Positions 52,017-61,161 of a DNA stretch of 64,000 bases are shown piece by piece. Source of the stretch: an uncultured Clostridia bacterium (GTDB taxonomy: Bacteria; Bacillota; Clostridia; TANB77; CAG-508); contig CAKPDN010000004.1 of the NCBI GenBank assembly GCA_934149005.1, positions 62,001-126,000 on the forward strand. The letters run 5' to 3'. The translations under genes and the position numbers were made by a program. Within the stretch, counting starts at the first letter, position 1, and each line of letters starts with the position of its first letter. The notes below the pieces were generated by a model. It had not been told where the DNA came from and did not search any database. It was given only the letters and a program-made list of their open reading frames with translations.

Positions 52017-54383
52017 TTATTTCACAACAATATTGTAAATTTTATTCTTAACATATATCTCTTTAACAATAGTTTTACCATCTAATTTTGAATCAATAGC
52101 CTCATGAACTTTAGATTTAACTGAAGGTTCATCTTCCTCCGAATTAATAGAAATAGTAGCTTTTAATTTTCCATTAAACTGAATAGGTAAAATAATTTCA
52201 GTATCGATTGTTTTAGCATCATCATACTTTGGCCAACTACAATCAGAAATATTAGTTTCAAATCCTGCTATTTTATTAAGTTCTTCTGTAATATGTGGAG
52301 CAAAAGGATTTAATAATATTAAAAATGTTTTAAATTCTGATTTATTAATTTTTCCTAATTTATAAAATTCATTAACCATTGTCATAAAAGTAGAAATACA
52401 AGTATTAAATTTCATTTCTTCTATATCCTGAGAAACTTTTTTAATAGCTTTATGTATCATTTTTTCAGCTTCTTCAGAATATGAATCACCATCTACAAGC
52501 ATATCTTGCATATTCCAAACTCTATCTAAAAATTTTCCACATCCACGAATACTTTCCATAGACCAAGCAGCTACTTGATCAAATGGTCCCATAAACATTT
52601 CATAAACTCTAAAAGTGTCAGCTCCAAATTCATTTACTATATCATCAGGATTAATTACATTTCCTTTAGATTTAGACATTTTTTCACCATTTGTTCCTAA
52701 AATCATACCATGAGAAGTACGTTTTTGATAAGGCTCTTTAGTTGGAACAACATCAATATCATATAAAAATTTATGCCAGAATCTTGAATACAACAAGTGT
52801 AATGTTGTATGTTCCATACCACCATTATACCAGTCAACAGGTGACCAGTATTCTAAAGCTTCTTTTGAGGCAAGCTCTTTATTATTATGAGGGTCCATAT
52901 ATCGTAAGAAATACCACGAAGAACCAGCCCATTGAGGCATTGTATCAGTCTCTCTTTTAGCAGGTTTGCCACAATGTGGACAAGTAGTATTAATCCAATC
53001 AGTTTGTTTTGCTAAAGGTGATTCACCATTTTCACCAGGTGTAAATTCTTCGATTTCTGGTAATTTTAAAGGTAAATCTTTTTCATCAACAGGAACCCAA
53101 CCACAATCATCACAATAAACCATTGGAATAGGCTCACCCCAATATCTTTGGCGAGAAAATACCCAGTCACGTAATTTGTAATTTACTTTTTTAGTACCAA
53201 TGTGATTATTTTCCAAATATTTTATTACTGTATTAATAGCATCTTGTTTATTTAAACCATCTAAAAATCCAGAATTAATATGAATTCCATCTTCTTCCAA
53301 AACTTGAACAATTGGTAAATTGAATTTTTTAGCAAATTCATAATCACGAGTATCATGTGCAGGAACAGCCATAATTGCACCAGTACCATAAGTAATTAAA
53401 ACATAATCAGAAATCCAAATTGGAATTTCTTTATTAGTCAAAGGATTTATAGCTGTAATTCCCTTAATTTCAATACCGGTTTTTTCCTTATTTAATTCTG
53501 AACGTTCAAATGCAGATTTCAAACTAGCTTGTTTTTGATATTCTTCGATTTCAGATAAATTCTGAATTTTACCACATAGTTCCTTTAAAATTGGATGTTC
53601 AGGTGATATAACCATATAAGTTGCACCAAATAATGTATCAGGTCTTGTTGTATAAACTTTTAAAGTTTTGTCACAACCAGAAATTTTAAAATCAATTTCT
53701 GCACCTTCAGATCTCCCAATCCAGTTCTTTTGTTGAGTTTTAATTTTTTCTAAAAAGTCAACATCATCTAAATCATCTATTAATCTTTGAGCATAATCAG
53801 TAATCTTAAGCATCCATTCAGACTTCTCTTTCTGAATAACAGGGCTTCCACATCTTTCACAAACACCAGCAACTACTTCTTCATTTGCTAAGCCAACTTT
53901 ACAACCTGTACAGAAATTTATAGGCATTGTTGTTTTATATGCTAAACCATGTTTGTATAATTGAATAAAAATCCATTGAGTCCATTTATAATATTCAGGA
54001 TCTGTTGTATCAATCTTTCTAGACCAATCGAAAGAAAAACCTAAAGATTTTAATTGCTCTGTAAAATGAGCTATATTTTGTGCAGTTGTTATTTTTGGAT
54101 GTATATTTGTTTTTATTGCATAGTTTTCAGCAGGTAAACCAAATGCATCAAATCCTATAGGAAATAAAACATTATATCCTTGTAATCTTCTTTTTCTTGC
54201 AATAATATCTAATGCTGTATAACTACGAGGATGACCAACATGTAATCCTTGTCCAGATGGATAAGGAAATTCAATAAGTCCATACCATTTTTTCATTGTA
54301 TAATCATCTTTCGCATTAAATGTTCCTTCTTTTTCCCATTTATTTTGCCATTTTTTTTCTACTTCTTTAAAATTGTATGCCAT
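52017..54383 (-). CDS. leuS: leucyl-tRNA synthetase
   Basis: The start is the ATG of MAYNFKEVEKKWQNKWE at 54383, after GGGAGAA; an upstream ATG adds an unrelated 19-residue leader. The 788-residue protein has PYPSGQGLHVGHPRSYT (HIGH), the LeuRS editing domain (TRPDTLFGATYMVISPEH), VFSRQRYWGEPIPMVYC, PQWAGSSWYFLRYMD and KMSKSKGNVINPDD (KMSKS) plus an anticodon-binding C-terminus. It charges tRNA-Leu. No T-box leader is evident in the short gap to the divergent HD gene. Complete and intact. Confidence 0.97.
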   Translation of the reverse strand: MAYNFKEVEKKWQNKWEKEGTFNAKDDYTMKKWYGLIEFPYPSGQGLHVGHPRSYTALDIIARKRRLQGYNVLFPIGFDAFGLPAENYAIKTNIHPKITTAQNIAHFTEQLKSLGFSFDWSRKIDTTDPEYYKWTQWIFIQLYKHGLAYKTTMPINFCTGCKVGLANEEVVAGVCERCGSPVIQKEKSEWMLKITDYAQRLIDDLDDVDFLEKIKTQQKNWIGRSEGAEIDFKISGCDKTLKVYTTRPDTLFGATYMVISPEHPILKELCGKIQNLSEIEEYQKQASLKSAFERSELNKEKTGIEIKGITAINPLTNKEIPIWISDYVLITYGTGAIMAVPAHDTRDYEFAKKFNLPIVQVLEEDGIHINSGFLDGLNKQDAINTVIKYLENNHIGTKKVNYKLRDWVFSRQRYWGEPIPMVYCDDCGWVPVDEKDLPLKLPEIEEFTPGENGESPLAKQTDWINTTCPHCGKPAKRETDTMPQWAGSSWYFLRYMDPHNNKELASKEALEYWSPVDWYNGGMEHTTLHLLYSRFWHKFLYDIDVVPTKEPYQKRTSHGMILGTNGEKMSKSKGNVINPDDIVNEFGADTFRVYEMFMGPFDQVAAWSMESIRGCGKFLDRVWNMQDMLVDGDSYSEEAEKMIHKAIKKVSQDIEEMKFNTCISTFMTMVNEFYKLGKINKSEFKTFLILLNPFAPHITEELNKIAGFETNISDCSWPKYDDAKTIDTEIILPIQFNGKLKATISINSEEDEPSVKSKVHEAIDSKLDGKTIVKEIYVKNKIYNIVVK

Positions 54384-54522
54384 AGTAATTCTCCCTTCAC
54401 TTCGTTCATCATAGATAGTATTATATAACAAAAATACCACAGTTTCAAGGGATTTTAGAAAATTTAAAATATCACTTTAAAAATAAAATGTTATATGATA
54501 GAATACAAAAGAGGTGGTATAA

Positions 54523-55290
54523 ATGGAAGTAGATTTAGAAAAAGCAAGAGGAGAATTTTTAAAATACACAGAAAAATTTAACTTAGAAGATGGAAATATA
54601 AAAAGAAAACAACAACACTCATTAAGAGTAATGGAGATATCAAGAAAAATTGCAAGACAAATTGGCTTAACACAAGAAGAAGTAGAAATAGCAACTTTAA
54701 TAGGACTATTACATGATGTAGGAAGATTTAAACAATATACAGAATTAGGGTTAGGAGACATTATAGAAGGATTTGATCATGGGGATTATGGAGCTGAAAT
54801 ATTAGAAAAAGATATTAGAAAATATATAGATGATAACAAATATGACAATATAATAATAAAAGCAGTAAAAAATCACAACAAATTTAAAATAGAAGAAGGC
54901 CTAGAAGAAAAAGAAATATTATTTACAAAAATAATAAGAGATGCAGATAAAATAGATATTATATATGAATCAATTGGTATTTTTTATAAAGGAGAAGAAG
55001 AAAAAGTTAATAAATCTATATTATCAGAAAATATATACAATCAATTTAAAGAGGAAAAGCTTATAGAAAAAGAAAAAAATGTAAGTTTAAAATATATTGA
55101 AGATATAGTATGTGATATAGCATTTATATATGATATAAATTATAAAATAAGTTTTGAAATCATAAAAGAAAAAGACTATATCAACAAAATATTAGATAGA
55201 TATCATTTTGAAGATGAAAAAACAAAAGAAAAAATTGAAGAAATAAGAAAAATTTCAAATAATTATATAGATAAAAAAGTAGAGGAATGA
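54523..55290 (+). CDS. HD-domain phosphohydrolase, paralogue 1
   Basis: The 255-residue protein contains HSLRVMEISRKIA, then ATLIGLLHDVGRFKQYTEL with the HD doublet, DHGDYGAEIL and a further IIRDADKIDIIYE. These are the metal-binding HD-domain positions. Members hydrolyse nucleotides or cyclic phosphates, substrate unknown. GAGGTGG precedes the ATG. A second gene of the same length, about 40% similar by eye, follows 6 bp later, so this is a tandem duplication under one promoter. Confidence 0.85.
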   Translation: MEVDLEKARGEFLKYTEKFNLEDGNIKRKQQHSLRVMEISRKIARQIGLTQEEVEIATLIGLLHDVGRFKQYTELGLGDIIEGFDHGDYGAEILEKDIRKYIDDNKYDNIIIKAVKNHNKFKIEEGLEEKEILFTKIIRDADKIDIIYESIGIFYKGEEEKVNKSILSENIYNQFKEEKLIEKEKNVSLKYIEDIVCDIAFIYDINYKISFEIIKEKDYINKILDRYHFEDEKTKEKIEEIRKISNNYIDKKVEE

Positions 55291-55296
55291 GATAAA

Positions 55297-56070
55297 ATGA
55301 CAATAGATATTATAAAAGCAAAAAAAGCATTTAAAGAATATGTTAAAAACTACAATCCAGAAAATGCAAAAATACAAATAAAAATTCAACATATTGAAAG
55401 AGTGACCAAAATAGCAAGACAGTTAGCAGAAGATTTAAAATTAAATGAAGAAGACATTGAATTAGCAGAATTAATTGGATTATTGCATGATATAGGAAGG
55501 TTTGAACAGATAAAATTATATAATACATTTTTAGATAAAGATAGTGTAAATCATGCTGAATATGGGGTAAAAGTTTTATTTGAAGATGGATTAATAAGAA
55601 AGTTTATAGAAGATGACAGATATGACAAAATTATAAAATCAGCAATTTTGAATCATAACAAAATTGCAATAGAAAATGGATTAACAGAAAGAGAAAATTT
55701 ACATGCAAAAATAATAAGAGATGCAGATAAAACAGATATATTTTATGTTTTAACAGTAGCTGATAAAAAAGAAATTTGGTATAGTCCTGATTTATCAGAC
55801 CAAAAAATTACAGAAGAAGTATATAAAGATTTTATAAAAAAAAGATTAGTAGAATATAAAAAAGTAAACACAGGTATAGACCTCTTAGTAGTAAATTTTT
55901 CATATATATTTGATTTGTATTTTAAAGAAAGTATAAAGATAATAGAAGAAAATAATTATGTGGATAAATTATATAATAGATTTAAATTTAATGATCAACA
56001 AACTAAAGAAAGAGTTGAAGAAATTTATAAAATTACAAAGAAATATTTAGAAGAAAAAAAGGATGATTAA
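55297..56070 (+). CDS. HD-domain phosphohydrolase, paralogue 2
   Basis: The 257-residue protein has the same HD architecture: QHIERVTKIARQLAEDL, AELIGLLHDIGRFEQIKL, NHAEYGVKVL and KIIRDADKTDIFYVL. It is evidently a tandem duplicate of the previous gene. The metal ligands are conserved in both, so neither is an obvious inactive copy. It is followed 5 bp later by topB; the three may form one operon. Substrate unknown. Confidence 0.85.
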   Translation: MTIDIIKAKKAFKEYVKNYNPENAKIQIKIQHIERVTKIARQLAEDLKLNEEDIELAELIGLLHDIGRFEQIKLYNTFLDKDSVNHAEYGVKVLFEDGLIRKFIEDDRYDKIIKSAILNHNKIAIENGLTERENLHAKIIRDADKTDIFYVLTVADKKEIWYSPDLSDQKITEEVYKDFIKKRLVEYKKVNTGIDLLVVNFSYIFDLYFKESIKIIEENNYVDKLYNRFKFNDQQTKERVEEIYKITKKYLEEKKDD

Positions 56071-56075
56071 ATTAA

Positions 56076-58028
56076 ATGGGCAAAAAATTATTAATAACAG
56101 AAAAGCCATCAGTAGCAATGGAGTTTGCAAAAGCTCTAAAAATAAATACAAATAGAAAAAATGGATATTTAGAGTCAGAAGAATGGATAATTACTTGGTG
56201 TGTAGGCCATCTAGTAACAATGAGTTATCCAGAAAAATATGATGAAAAATTGAAATTTTGGAGATTAGATACACTTCCATTTATACCTCAAGAATGGAAA
56301 TATGAAATAATTCCAAATGTACAAAATCAATTTAATACTGTACAAAACCTAATGCAAAGAGAAGATATAGAATTAATATATAATGCAGGAGACTCTGGAC
56401 GTGAAGGAGAATATATACAAAGACTAGTATTGATGATGGCACATCCAAATCCAAATGCAAAATTAAAAAGAGTTTGGATAGATTCACAAACAGAAGAAGA
56501 AATATTAAGAGGAATCAAAGAAGCAAAAGAACAATCTGAATATGATAGTTTATCAGATAGTGCATATTTAAGAGCAAAAGAAGATTATTTAATAGGAATT
56601 AATTTTTCGAGGCTTTTAACAATAACACAAGGAAGAACTTTAGCAAATAAAATAAATGAAGAAAAAGCATCAATTTCGGTAGGAAGAGTTATGACATGTG
56701 TTTTAGGAATGATAGTAGAAAGAGAAAGAGAAATTAGAAAATTTGTTAAAACAAAATATTATAAAATTGTGGGTGGTTTTGGAGATGAAAACTCATCATT
56801 TAAAACTGAATGGAAAGTAAACGAAAAATCAAAAGTATTTGAGTCTCCACTATTATATAATGATACAGGATTTAAAAATGAACAAAAAGCAAGAAATTTT
56901 ATAACTTCACTTCAAGGAAAAGAAGCAACAATTACAGAATTAAAAAAATCTAAACAAAAAGAAAATGCACCATTATTATTTAACTTAGCAGAAATTCAAA
57001 ATGAATGTACAAAAAGATTTAAAATTAAACCAGATGAAACATTAGATGTTATACAAAATCTGTATGAAAAAAAATTAGTAACATATCCAAGAACTGATGC
57101 GAGAGTTTTATCAACAGCGGTTGCAAAAGAAATTTCTAAAAATCTAAATGGACTGGCAAGAGGTTATAAAGATGAAGAAGTTCAAAGATATATAAAGAAA
57201 ATGATAGATGAAAAATATCCGACAAATAATTTAGCAAAAACCAAATATGTAAATGATAGCAAAATTACAGACCATTATGCTATTATTCCAACAGGACAAG
57301 GATATGAAAATTATGATAAATTACCAGAACTACATAAGCAAATTTATAAAATTATAGTAAAAAGATTTTTAGCTATTTTTTATCCACCAGCAGAATATAA
57401 CAAGATTCAAGTAACAATAAATGTAGAAAATGAAACATTTTATGCTAATGGAAAAGTTTGTATAAATCAGGGATATTTAGAAATTACAAAAACAAAAGAA
57501 CAAAAACAAACGAAAGAATACACAGAAAATGAGCAAAATGTGGATAAAACAGAAGAAAATAGTTTGAAAATTTTAAAAAATTTGAAAAAAGGGCAAAAAT
57601 TACAAGTGCAAAATTACGAAACAAAAGAAGCAGAGACATCACCTCCAACAAGATATAATTCAGGCTCAATTATTCTTGCTATGGAAAATGCAGGAAAGTT
57701 AATTGAAGATGAAGAACTTCGTGAACAAATAAAAGGAGCAGGAATTGGCACAAGTGCCACAAGAGGTGGGATTATAGAAAAACTAGAAAAAATTAAGTAT
57801 ATAGATATAAACAAAAAAACACAAATAATTACACCAACAAATAAAGGCGAGATTATTTATGATATTGTAAATAATTCTATGCCAGATATGTTAAATCCTA
57901 AACTAACAGCTAGCTGGGAAAAAGGATTAGACATGGTTGCCAAAAAAGAAATAAAATCAGAAGTATTTATGGAAAAATTAAAAAAATATATAAATTCTAA
58001 ATTTGATAGGTTAGTAGTAAAAATATAA
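56076..58028 (+). CDS. topB: DNA topoisomerase III
   Basis: The 650-residue type IA topoisomerase has a TOPRIM domain (LLITEKPSVAMEFAKAL, IYNAGDSGREGEYIQRLVL). The catalytic tyrosine is in KLVTYPRTDARVLS near residue 335. The gate domain follows (ATRGGIIEKLEKIKYI). A short Lys/Gly-rich C-terminus without obvious zinc ribbons is typical of Firmicute TopB. It relaxes or decatenates DNA. It is close behind the HD gene pair. Confidence 0.93.
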   Translation: MGKKLLITEKPSVAMEFAKALKINTNRKNGYLESEEWIITWCVGHLVTMSYPEKYDEKLKFWRLDTLPFIPQEWKYEIIPNVQNQFNTVQNLMQREDIELIYNAGDSGREGEYIQRLVLMMAHPNPNAKLKRVWIDSQTEEEILRGIKEAKEQSEYDSLSDSAYLRAKEDYLIGINFSRLLTITQGRTLANKINEEKASISVGRVMTCVLGMIVEREREIRKFVKTKYYKIVGGFGDENSSFKTEWKVNEKSKVFESPLLYNDTGFKNEQKARNFITSLQGKEATITELKKSKQKENAPLLFNLAEIQNECTKRFKIKPDETLDVIQNLYEKKLVTYPRTDARVLSTAVAKEISKNLNGLARGYKDEEVQRYIKKMIDEKYPTNNLAKTKYVNDSKITDHYAIIPTGQGYENYDKLPELHKQIYKIIVKRFLAIFYPPAEYNKIQVTINVENETFYANGKVCINQGYLEITKTKEQKQTKEYTENEQNVDKTEENSLKILKNLKKGQKLQVQNYETKEAETSPPTRYNSGSIILAMENAGKLIEDEELREQIKGAGIGTSATRGGIIEKLEKIKYIDINKKTQIITPTNKGEIIYDIVNNSMPDMLNPKLTASWEKGLDMVAKKEIKSEVFMEKLKKYINSKFDRLVVKI

Positions 58029-58064
58029 ATATACAATAGAAGTTTAAAATAAATAAAAAAGAAA

Positions 58065-58094
58065 GGGGGGAGAGATCATTTAAATCTCTCCCTA
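58065..58094 (-). terminator. terminator of small Cys-rich gene
   Basis: GGGAGAGAT and ATCTCTCCC form a hairpin; on the minus strand it is followed by CCCTTTCTTTTTTATTT. Confidence 0.65.
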
Positions 58095-58106
58095 ACTGCC
58101 TAACTT

Positions 58107-58289
58107 TCATGAATGAAATGGACATTTTACACCGCCGATTTCAGCATCTACACATGAGTTGGGAATTTTCCCGAACATTGCTAAAGCTTTTCTCTGACGT
58201 ACTGCTGAATCTTTATCCCAGCATTTCTTTCCGCCACATTTTTTACACTCAGATGTAGTTTTTAAGTAATTTCCACTCATAATTGCCAT
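58107..58289 (-). CDS. small Cys-rich zinc-binding protein (60 aa)
   Basis: The 60-residue protein contains a C-x2-C-x4-C pattern (SECKKCGGKKCW) and later SCVDAEIGGVKCPFH, enough Cys/His for a zinc ribbon or metal-binding knuckle. There is no membrane segment. AAAGGA precedes the ATG. A consensus minus-strand promoter lies upstream, so it is probably a real, well-expressed small gene. Function unknown. Confidence 0.7.
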   Translation of the reverse strand: MAIMSGNYLKTTSECKKCGGKKCWDKDSAVRQRKALAMFGKIPNSCVDAEIGGVKCPFHS

Positions 58290-58354
58290 AATAAATGTCC
58301 TTTCTGCCCACTATATAGCTAGTAGGTCTTTGAAATAAGTTTTAGTATACTTTA

Positions 58355-58383
58355 ATTATACACCATTTTACATAAAATGTCAA
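58355..58383 (-). promoter_or_regulatory. consensus sigma-A promoter
   Basis: On the minus strand TTGACA (58383-58378), a 17-bp spacer and TATAAT (58360-58355), about 66 bp ahead of the Cys-rich ORF. Confidence 0.75.
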
Positions 58384-58462
58384 AATTTAAATAAAAAAGT
58401 GAACCAATTGATAGCATAAACTATCTAATAGTTAGAAAAGTTAAAAAGGGGGAATAAATTAA

Positions 58463-58990
58463 ATGACAATTGAAGAAGTAAAAAAAGCACAAAAAGGCGA
58501 TAAAAAATCATTTGAAAAAATAATCATGGAAATAATAGACAATCTATACAGAGTAGCATATGGAATATTAAAAAATCAAGAAGATGCATCAGATGCAATA
58601 TCAAATGCAACATTAAAAGCATATGAAAAAATAGAAACATTAAGACAATTAGAATTTTTTAAAACATGGATTACAAGAATTCTAATAAATGAATGCAATA
58701 TAATAATAAAACAAAAACAAAAAGTAACATACATAGAAAATTATATAGAAAATCAAAATAATACATATGCAAATAATAACGAAGAAAAAATAGATGTACA
58801 ACAAGCGATTAATAAGCTAGAAAAAGAATTAAAACAAATAGTAATATTATATTATTTTGATGATTTAAGTATAGAAGAAATATCAAATATTTTAGAAATA
58901 CCAAAAGGAACTGTAAAATCCAGATTATCGAGAGCAAGGCAATGTTTAGCTAAAGAACTACTAAAAGATTATAAAGAAGATATAGGATAA
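58463..58990 (+). CDS. ECF-family sigma factor
   Basis: The 175-residue protein has sigma region 2 (IMEIIDNLYRVAYGILKNQEDASDAISNATLKAYEKIETLR, with FFKTWITRILINEC) and region 4 (QIVILYYFDDLSIEEISNILEIPKGTVKSRLSRARQCL). It lacks regions 1 and 3, as in extracytoplasmic-function factors. AAAAAGGGGG precedes the ATG. The following gene is a DUF4179-type membrane protein, its likely anti-sigma partner. Confidence 0.9.
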   Translation: MTIEEVKKAQKGDKKSFEKIIMEIIDNLYRVAYGILKNQEDASDAISNATLKAYEKIETLRQLEFFKTWITRILINECNIIIKQKQKVTYIENYIENQNNTYANNNEEKIDVQQAINKLEKELKQIVILYYFDDLSIEEISNILEIPKGTVKSRLSRARQCLAKELLKDYKEDIG

Positions 58991-59004
58991 AGGGGGAAAA
59001 TAAA

Positions 59005-61071
59005 ATGAGAGAAGAAGATGTTGATAAATTATTAAAAGAAAAAATCGATAATGAAATAAAAACACCAGAAAATTTGAAAAATAGAATAAGCTATGAAATA
59101 AAAAATATGAAGAAAAATAAAACAATAAAATACAACAAAAAAACAAAATTAAGAGTTATTGAATCAGTAGCTGCAGTAGCAGTATTTTCAATACTAGGTG
59201 TAACAACATATGCAACAGTAACAAAAAATCCAATATTGGAAAGATTAGGTCTAGCAAAGGGAAGCACAACATATGAAGAAGTAGCAAAAGATATTAATCA
59301 AGATTTATCTAATGAATATGCAAACATTACATTAAAAAGAATAGCATCTGATAGTGCCTACATAATTATGGAATATCAAGTAAAACTAAAAGAAAAGGGA
59401 ATGGAAAAATTTGGCAACATAGAAGAAGACAATTTTTCAGGATATAAGATTAATATAAATAATAATATTAAAATATCAGATAAAAAACTATACCAAACAG
59501 GATACACAAATAAAATATCAGATACAGAATATGAAATTTATCAAATTATAGATATTACCAATATTGACAGTAAAGAACTAAATATGGAAATAGAAGAAAA
59601 ATATTTAGAAGCAAATTATAATCAAACACAAATAAATAAAAAAGTAATAATAAATGTTACAAAAAAAGAAAACAAAAATATACTTGAAAAAATAGAATCC
59701 AAAACAGATAATAAAACAATAAAAATAGAAAACTTTCAAAATACAGGATTTGAGACATTTATAAAAGTGTCTATTGACATAGATAATATAAATAAAGAAG
59801 ACATAGACAATTTTTATAGTAAAAACAATCCAAATAATAATGCATTCACTATAATTGATAATAATGGAAATTATATACCAAACCATTGTTACCAAAAAGT
59901 ATCATACATACAAGATAATTTAGGAAATAAATTAGACATATTATATTCATATGATGAAAATAATAATATATCATTTGATCATGCTAAAGCACATGTAGAA
60001 TATATAATCACATTAGGAGATATTGATACAAATATTAATAATATAAAATTATTACCATATGTATTTGTACTTCCAAATGAAAGAACAGAAGAAATAAATG
60101 AACACTATGATAACTTAAAATGGTATAAATTACAAGATGGAAATTATTCAAAGACATCAACATTAGGAGGAAAAATTGAAATAACTAAAATAGAAACTTC
60201 AGAAGACAAGATAAAGTTTTATTATAATTTATCAGGATGTATAACAGGATATGAAGAAAAAGTCATATTACGAATAAATGATGAAAAATTAGGATTTAAT
60301 GTAATTAATCCATCGATGGAATATACTAAAAAAATAAGCAGTGAAGAAAATTATTCTGAATTTGATAGAAATACAGAAAACACCGGGATTTACAGCTATA
60401 ATTTTAAAAAAGAGGAAGATTATAAACTAAAGGATTTATCAAAAATAGAATTTGCATTATTAGTAGAACCAGAAATTTATTTGATGGGAGAAGGTATCAA
60501 CCTATCAGTACCAAAAGAAGAAGAAAGTTATTTTACAATAAATAAGGTAGAAATTGAAGAACTAAAAAATATAAATCAAAACAATATAGAGCAAAGCAAC
60601 ATAGAAATATTTAATGAAAAAGACAATGAATTAGCTGGAATAAAATTAGGAATGACAGAGAAACAAGTAAAAAATATATTAGGAGAGCCAAAAGAATATA
60701 ACTATTTAGAAGATATGACATATGCAAAAAAATTAACACTTGATTATGAAAATATATTAATTATTTTAGTAAAAGAAAATGGAGAATATTTAGTAACTAG
60801 AATTGAGTTAATGGAAGGAAATGAAGAAGGACCAAGAAAAATAAAAATAGGAGACACCAAAGAAAGTGTTATAAATAAATTTTACTATGATAAAGATATA
60901 CAAAATAATGATGAAACAATATTATATTCAAATGGAGAACGTATAAGTGCAGAGATAAGAAAAATTGAAGGATTGAGCAATATAAGTTATTATAGTGAGG
61001 ACATGGCTTTAGATATTTTTTTAGGAGCGGATGAAAAAGTCAGAAGTATAACATTATCAATAATAGAGTAA
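59005..61071 (+). CDS. DUF4179 anti-sigma-like membrane protein with BamE-like tail
   Basis: The 688-residue product has a cytoplasmic N-terminus (VDKLLKEKIDNEIKTPENLK), a membrane helix near 50-70 (VIESVAAVAVFSILGVTTYA) and a large extracellular part that begins with a DUF4179 domain (YEEVAKDINQDLSNEYANIT). This is the layout of Clostridial ECF-sigma regulators. The C-terminus carries two SmpA/BamE-like modules (GIKLGMTEKQVKNILGEP and KIGDTKESVINKFYY), as in the gene at 5675-6793. The sigma gene ends 14 bp upstream. A sensor/anti-sigma role is likely but unproven. Confidence 0.8.
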   Translation: MREEDVDKLLKEKIDNEIKTPENLKNRISYEIKNMKKNKTIKYNKKTKLRVIESVAAVAVFSILGVTTYATVTKNPILERLGLAKGSTTYEEVAKDINQDLSNEYANITLKRIASDSAYIIMEYQVKLKEKGMEKFGNIEEDNFSGYKININNNIKISDKKLYQTGYTNKISDTEYEIYQIIDITNIDSKELNMEIEEKYLEANYNQTQINKKVIINVTKKENKNILEKIESKTDNKTIKIENFQNTGFETFIKVSIDIDNINKEDIDNFYSKNNPNNNAFTIIDNNGNYIPNHCYQKVSYIQDNLGNKLDILYSYDENNNISFDHAKAHVEYIITLGDIDTNINNIKLLPYVFVLPNERTEEINEHYDNLKWYKLQDGNYSKTSTLGGKIEITKIETSEDKIKFYYNLSGCITGYEEKVILRINDEKLGFNVINPSMEYTKKISSEENYSEFDRNTENTGIYSYNFKKEEDYKLKDLSKIEFALLVEPEIYLMGEGINLSVPKEEESYFTINKVEIEELKNINQNNIEQSNIEIFNEKDNELAGIKLGMTEKQVKNILGEPKEYNYLEDMTYAKKLTLDYENILIILVKENGEYLVTRIELMEGNEEGPRKIKIGDTKESVINKFYYDKDIQNNDETILYSNGERISAEIRKIEGLSNISYYSEDMALDIFLGADEKVRSITLSIIE

Positions 61072-61161
61072 ATTAAAATAAAAGAAACTTAAAATAAAAA
61101 ATGTATTCACTTTTATATCAAAATATGATACAATACAAATATCATAATTAGGAGAAGAAAA

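Noticed and set aside
54384..54522. T-box leader for leuS
   Set aside because: The gap is only about 140 bp, with no specifier or terminator/antiterminator structure that I could see.
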